Assembly (NCBI GenBank): GCA_947458415.1 | Contig: CANGZG010000127.1 | Location: 1 to 6,838 of the forward strand | Length of the DNA stretch: 6,838 nucleotides | From: Comamonadaceae bacterium | GTDB lineage: Bacteria > Pseudomonadota > Gammaproteobacteria > Burkholderiales > Burkholderiaceae_C | Reading direction: 5' to 3' | Part shown: in pieces, positions 5,402 to 6,838 of the stretch | Layout of the letters: each line of letters starts with the position of its first letter | How positions within the stretch are numbered: the stretch's first letter is position 1 | Position numbers and translations under genes: made by a program | The notes under the pieces: generated by a model | Told to the model about the DNA's origin: nothing | Seen by the model: only the letters and a program-made list of their open reading frames with translations | Database searches by the model: none

Positions 5402-6088
5402 TCAGGTTTCATCGAGCATGGCTCTTAAAAGGGGAATGGTCAAAGGCCGCTGGGTTTGCAGCGCGTAATGGTCGAGTTGCTCGAGCAAGCTGATCAAGTG
5501 GCCCAAATCGCGGCTGAAGCGACTGAGCAAATAGTCCAGCAATTCGGGACCCAGTTGCAAGCCCAAGGCTTGTGCGTGATTGAGCAACACCTCACGGCGC
5601 TGGGCATCGTCCAGCAAATGCAGTTGAAACACGTGACCCCAGCCAAGGCGGCTGCGCAGGTCCTCGCGCAAGGGCAAATCTTGGGGCGGCAAACTGCCTG
5701 CCGCCAACACCCAAGGCTGTCGCCCAGCCCCGGGCGTGGCCGCGTTGACAAACCAGTTGAACGCCATGTGTTGTTGAATGGCAGAGAACTGCTGCACATC
5801 GTCCAACAACAGCACTTCCCAAGCGGGATTGAACGCCTGCGGTTGGGTGACGGCTTTGTCCATCCAACCCACTTGGGCCCCCTGTTGTTCAACATGGTGT
5901 GCGACGGCTTTGAGCAAATGGGTTTTGCCACTGCCTTGATCGCCCCACAAATACGTGGGAACGGGGGAGCGGGTACGCCCCGCCATCCACAACTCGAGGT
6001 GAGCAAGTGCTGCCGCATTGTGTCCGGGGTGGAAATTGCCCAAACTGGGCCCGACCGACACCCCAATGTCCAATGCGATTTGCTTCAT
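5402..6088 (-). CDS. hda: DnaA regulatory inactivator Hda
   Basis: Hda binds the DNA-loaded beta clamp and stimulates ATP hydrolysis by DnaA, turning off initiation after the replication fork has started. The 228-residue protein is an AAA+ module like DnaA domain III without the DNA-binding domain. The N-terminal QIALDI (3-8) fits the beta-clamp-binding QxxLxL/F type motif. GDQGSGKT (49-56) is Walker A and LLLDDVQ (93-99) Walker B. AAGSLPP (129-135) is at the sensor 1 position. REDLRSRLGWG (141-151) is box VII, with R147 as the likely arginine finger, and SRFSRDLGHL (189-198) is the sensor 2 region. The C-terminal LTIPLLRAML matches the Hda ending LTIPFVKEIL of E. coli. It starts 6 bp after the permease stop and is followed 6 bp later by the phosphatase gene. 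A separate short DnaA paralogue is unlikely given the clamp motif and length. Confidence 0.95.
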   Translation of the reverse strand: MKQIALDIGVSVGPSLGNFHPGHNAAALAHLELWMAGRTRSPVPTYLWGDQGSGKTHLLKAVAHHVEQQGAQVGWMDKAVTQPQAFNPAWEVLLLDDVQQFSAIQQHMAFNWFVNAATPGAGRQPWVLAAGSLPPQDLPLREDLRSRLGWGHVFQLHLLDDAQRREVLLNHAQALGLQLGPELLDYLLSRFSRDLGHLISLLEQLDHYALQTQRPLTIPLLRAMLDET

Positions 6089-6094
6089 GGGTGG

Positions 6095-6838
6095 TCAGCC
6101 TGCATACAAACGGCTGGCGAAATAGCGTTCACGCAACCGCCGCAATGCCACGAGCAGCACCGCGCTGGCGGGCAAAGCAATCAATACACCGACAAATCCC
6201 AACAATTGGCCAAACGCGAGCAACGCAAAAATCACCACCAGCGGATGCAAACCGATGCGCTCACCAATCAAACGCGGCGTGAGAACAAAACTCTCCAGCA
6301 GTTGTCCAAACCCAAACACCACTGCCAACATCAAACTGGCTTGCATGGGCGGCAACTCCAAAAACCCAGACAGCGCAGCCAGCAACAAGCCGATACCAAA
6401 TCCCACGTAAGGCACGAACACGGCCATGCCGGTCAAGATGCCAATCGGCCACGCCACTGACAAGCCAAACAAGGACAAACCCACGACATAGTAAACGGAC
6501 AGGCAGAGCATGACCAAGCACTGCCCACGCACATACTCGCTCAACACGCCGTCGGCTTCTTGCACAAACTGCGACACCGCAGGCTCGGCTTTGCGCGGCA
6601 GCCATTCACGCAAGTGACCCAATACATGGTGACCGTCCATCAGCAAATAAAACAAAGCCACTGGCACCAAGACCAAATTGCCAATCAGCGCCAAGGCCAC
6701 ACTGCCGCCGATGCGCAACGAGGCGACCACCGAATCCATGCCGTTGTGCCAAAGTGCCTGCGCCTGGCCGGCCACCCATTCTTTGATGCCTTGCGGGTCG
6801 AGTTGGGCATCGATACCCAAGCTTTGAAACGCCGGTGC
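6095..6838 (-). CDS. AI-2E/PerM family transporter, C-terminal part (5' end outside the window)
   Basis: The reading frame is open to the window edge, so this is the last 247 residues of a protein that is usually about 350 long; a TTG at 6820 inside it is not a credible start. It belongs to the PerM/YdiK/TqsA family of inner-membrane proteins, linked variously to autoinducer-2 export and sodium/proton antiport. Within the visible part, hydrophobic segments lie at about 44-67, 107-126, 129-160, 167-187 and 199-233. The family block GERIGLHPLVVIFALLAFGQ begins at residue 192, followed by GFVGVLIALPASAVLLVALRRLRE, and PYVGFGIG (143-150) precedes it. The central stretch of charged helices (75-105) is the usual soluble loop. 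The actual substrate is unknown. It is the most upstream visible gene of the hda-pcnB-folK operon; a promoter would lie beyond base 6838. Confidence 0.93.
   Translation of the reverse strand, partial: APAFQSLGIDAQLDPQGIKEWVAGQAQALWHNGMDSVVASLRIGGSVALALIGNLVLVPVALFYLLMDGHHVLGHLREWLPRKAEPAVSQFVQEADGVLSEYVRGQCLVMLCLSVYYVVGLSLFGLSVAWPIGILTGMAVFVPYVGFGIGLLLAALSGFLELPPMQASLMLAVVFGFGQLLESFVLTPRLIGERIGLHPLVVIFALLAFGQLLGFVGVLIALPASAVLLVALRRLRERYFASRLYAG

Noticed and set aside
5456..6460. 334-residue plus-strand open frame opposite hda and the permease
   Set aside because: Gln/His-rich low-quality protein without a recognisable domain, antisense to two clear genes; a typical shadow in GC-rich coding DNA.

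Overview
The window is a compact piece of bacterial chromosome made almost wholly of housekeeping genes. Protein signatures point to a betaproteobacterium of the order Burkholderiales, most likely Comamonadaceae. The evidence is the S16 sequence (starting MVVIRLSRGG and ending in PTVDRLIKQA), the Hda N-terminus (MKQIALDIG), the NAPRTLDLDLL motif of FolK, and the linkage of an AI-2E-type permease with hda, a HAD phosphatase, pcnB and folK. The family assignment comes from remembered sequence resemblance, not a search. I see no mobile element, CRISPR array, tRNA, rRNA or phage gene.

Left part (23-1626, minus strand): rpsP-rimM-trmD, the ribosomal protein S16 / 16S maturation factor / tRNA m1G37 methyltransferase operon, with 10-bp gaps. 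The usual fourth gene, rplS, would lie just left of base 1 and is not visible. A consensus TATAAT and a short leader able to fold on itself precede rpsP. The ribosome-binding signals weaken along the operon: strong for rpsP, weak for rimM, GTG without an evident Shine-Dalgarno for trmD. Inside rimM, on the coding strand, sits a sequence that looks exactly like a rho-independent terminator (8-bp perfect stem, 4-base loop, six T). It is the most interesting signal in the window.

Middle part (1729-2794, plus strand): a GNAT N-acetyltransferase of the phosphinothricin-acetyltransferase-like group, divergent from rpsP, then a small four-helix membrane protein of the TM2/NINE type. The second gene runs convergently into folK.

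Right part (2810-6838, minus strand): a dense operon, in transcription order an AI-2E-family permease (5' end outside the window), hda, a HAD-IB phosphatase, pcnB and folK, with spacings of 6 bp, 6 bp, a 4-bp overlap and a 20-bp overlap. It joins control of DnaA activity (Hda), RNA polyadenylation (PcnB) and folate synthesis (FolK). The link is probably shared growth-related expression, not one pathway.

I see no clearly new multi-gene system. What merits attention is the cis-acting RNA architecture of the rpsP-rimM-trmD operon and the exact starts of folK, the TM2 protein and the GNAT gene.
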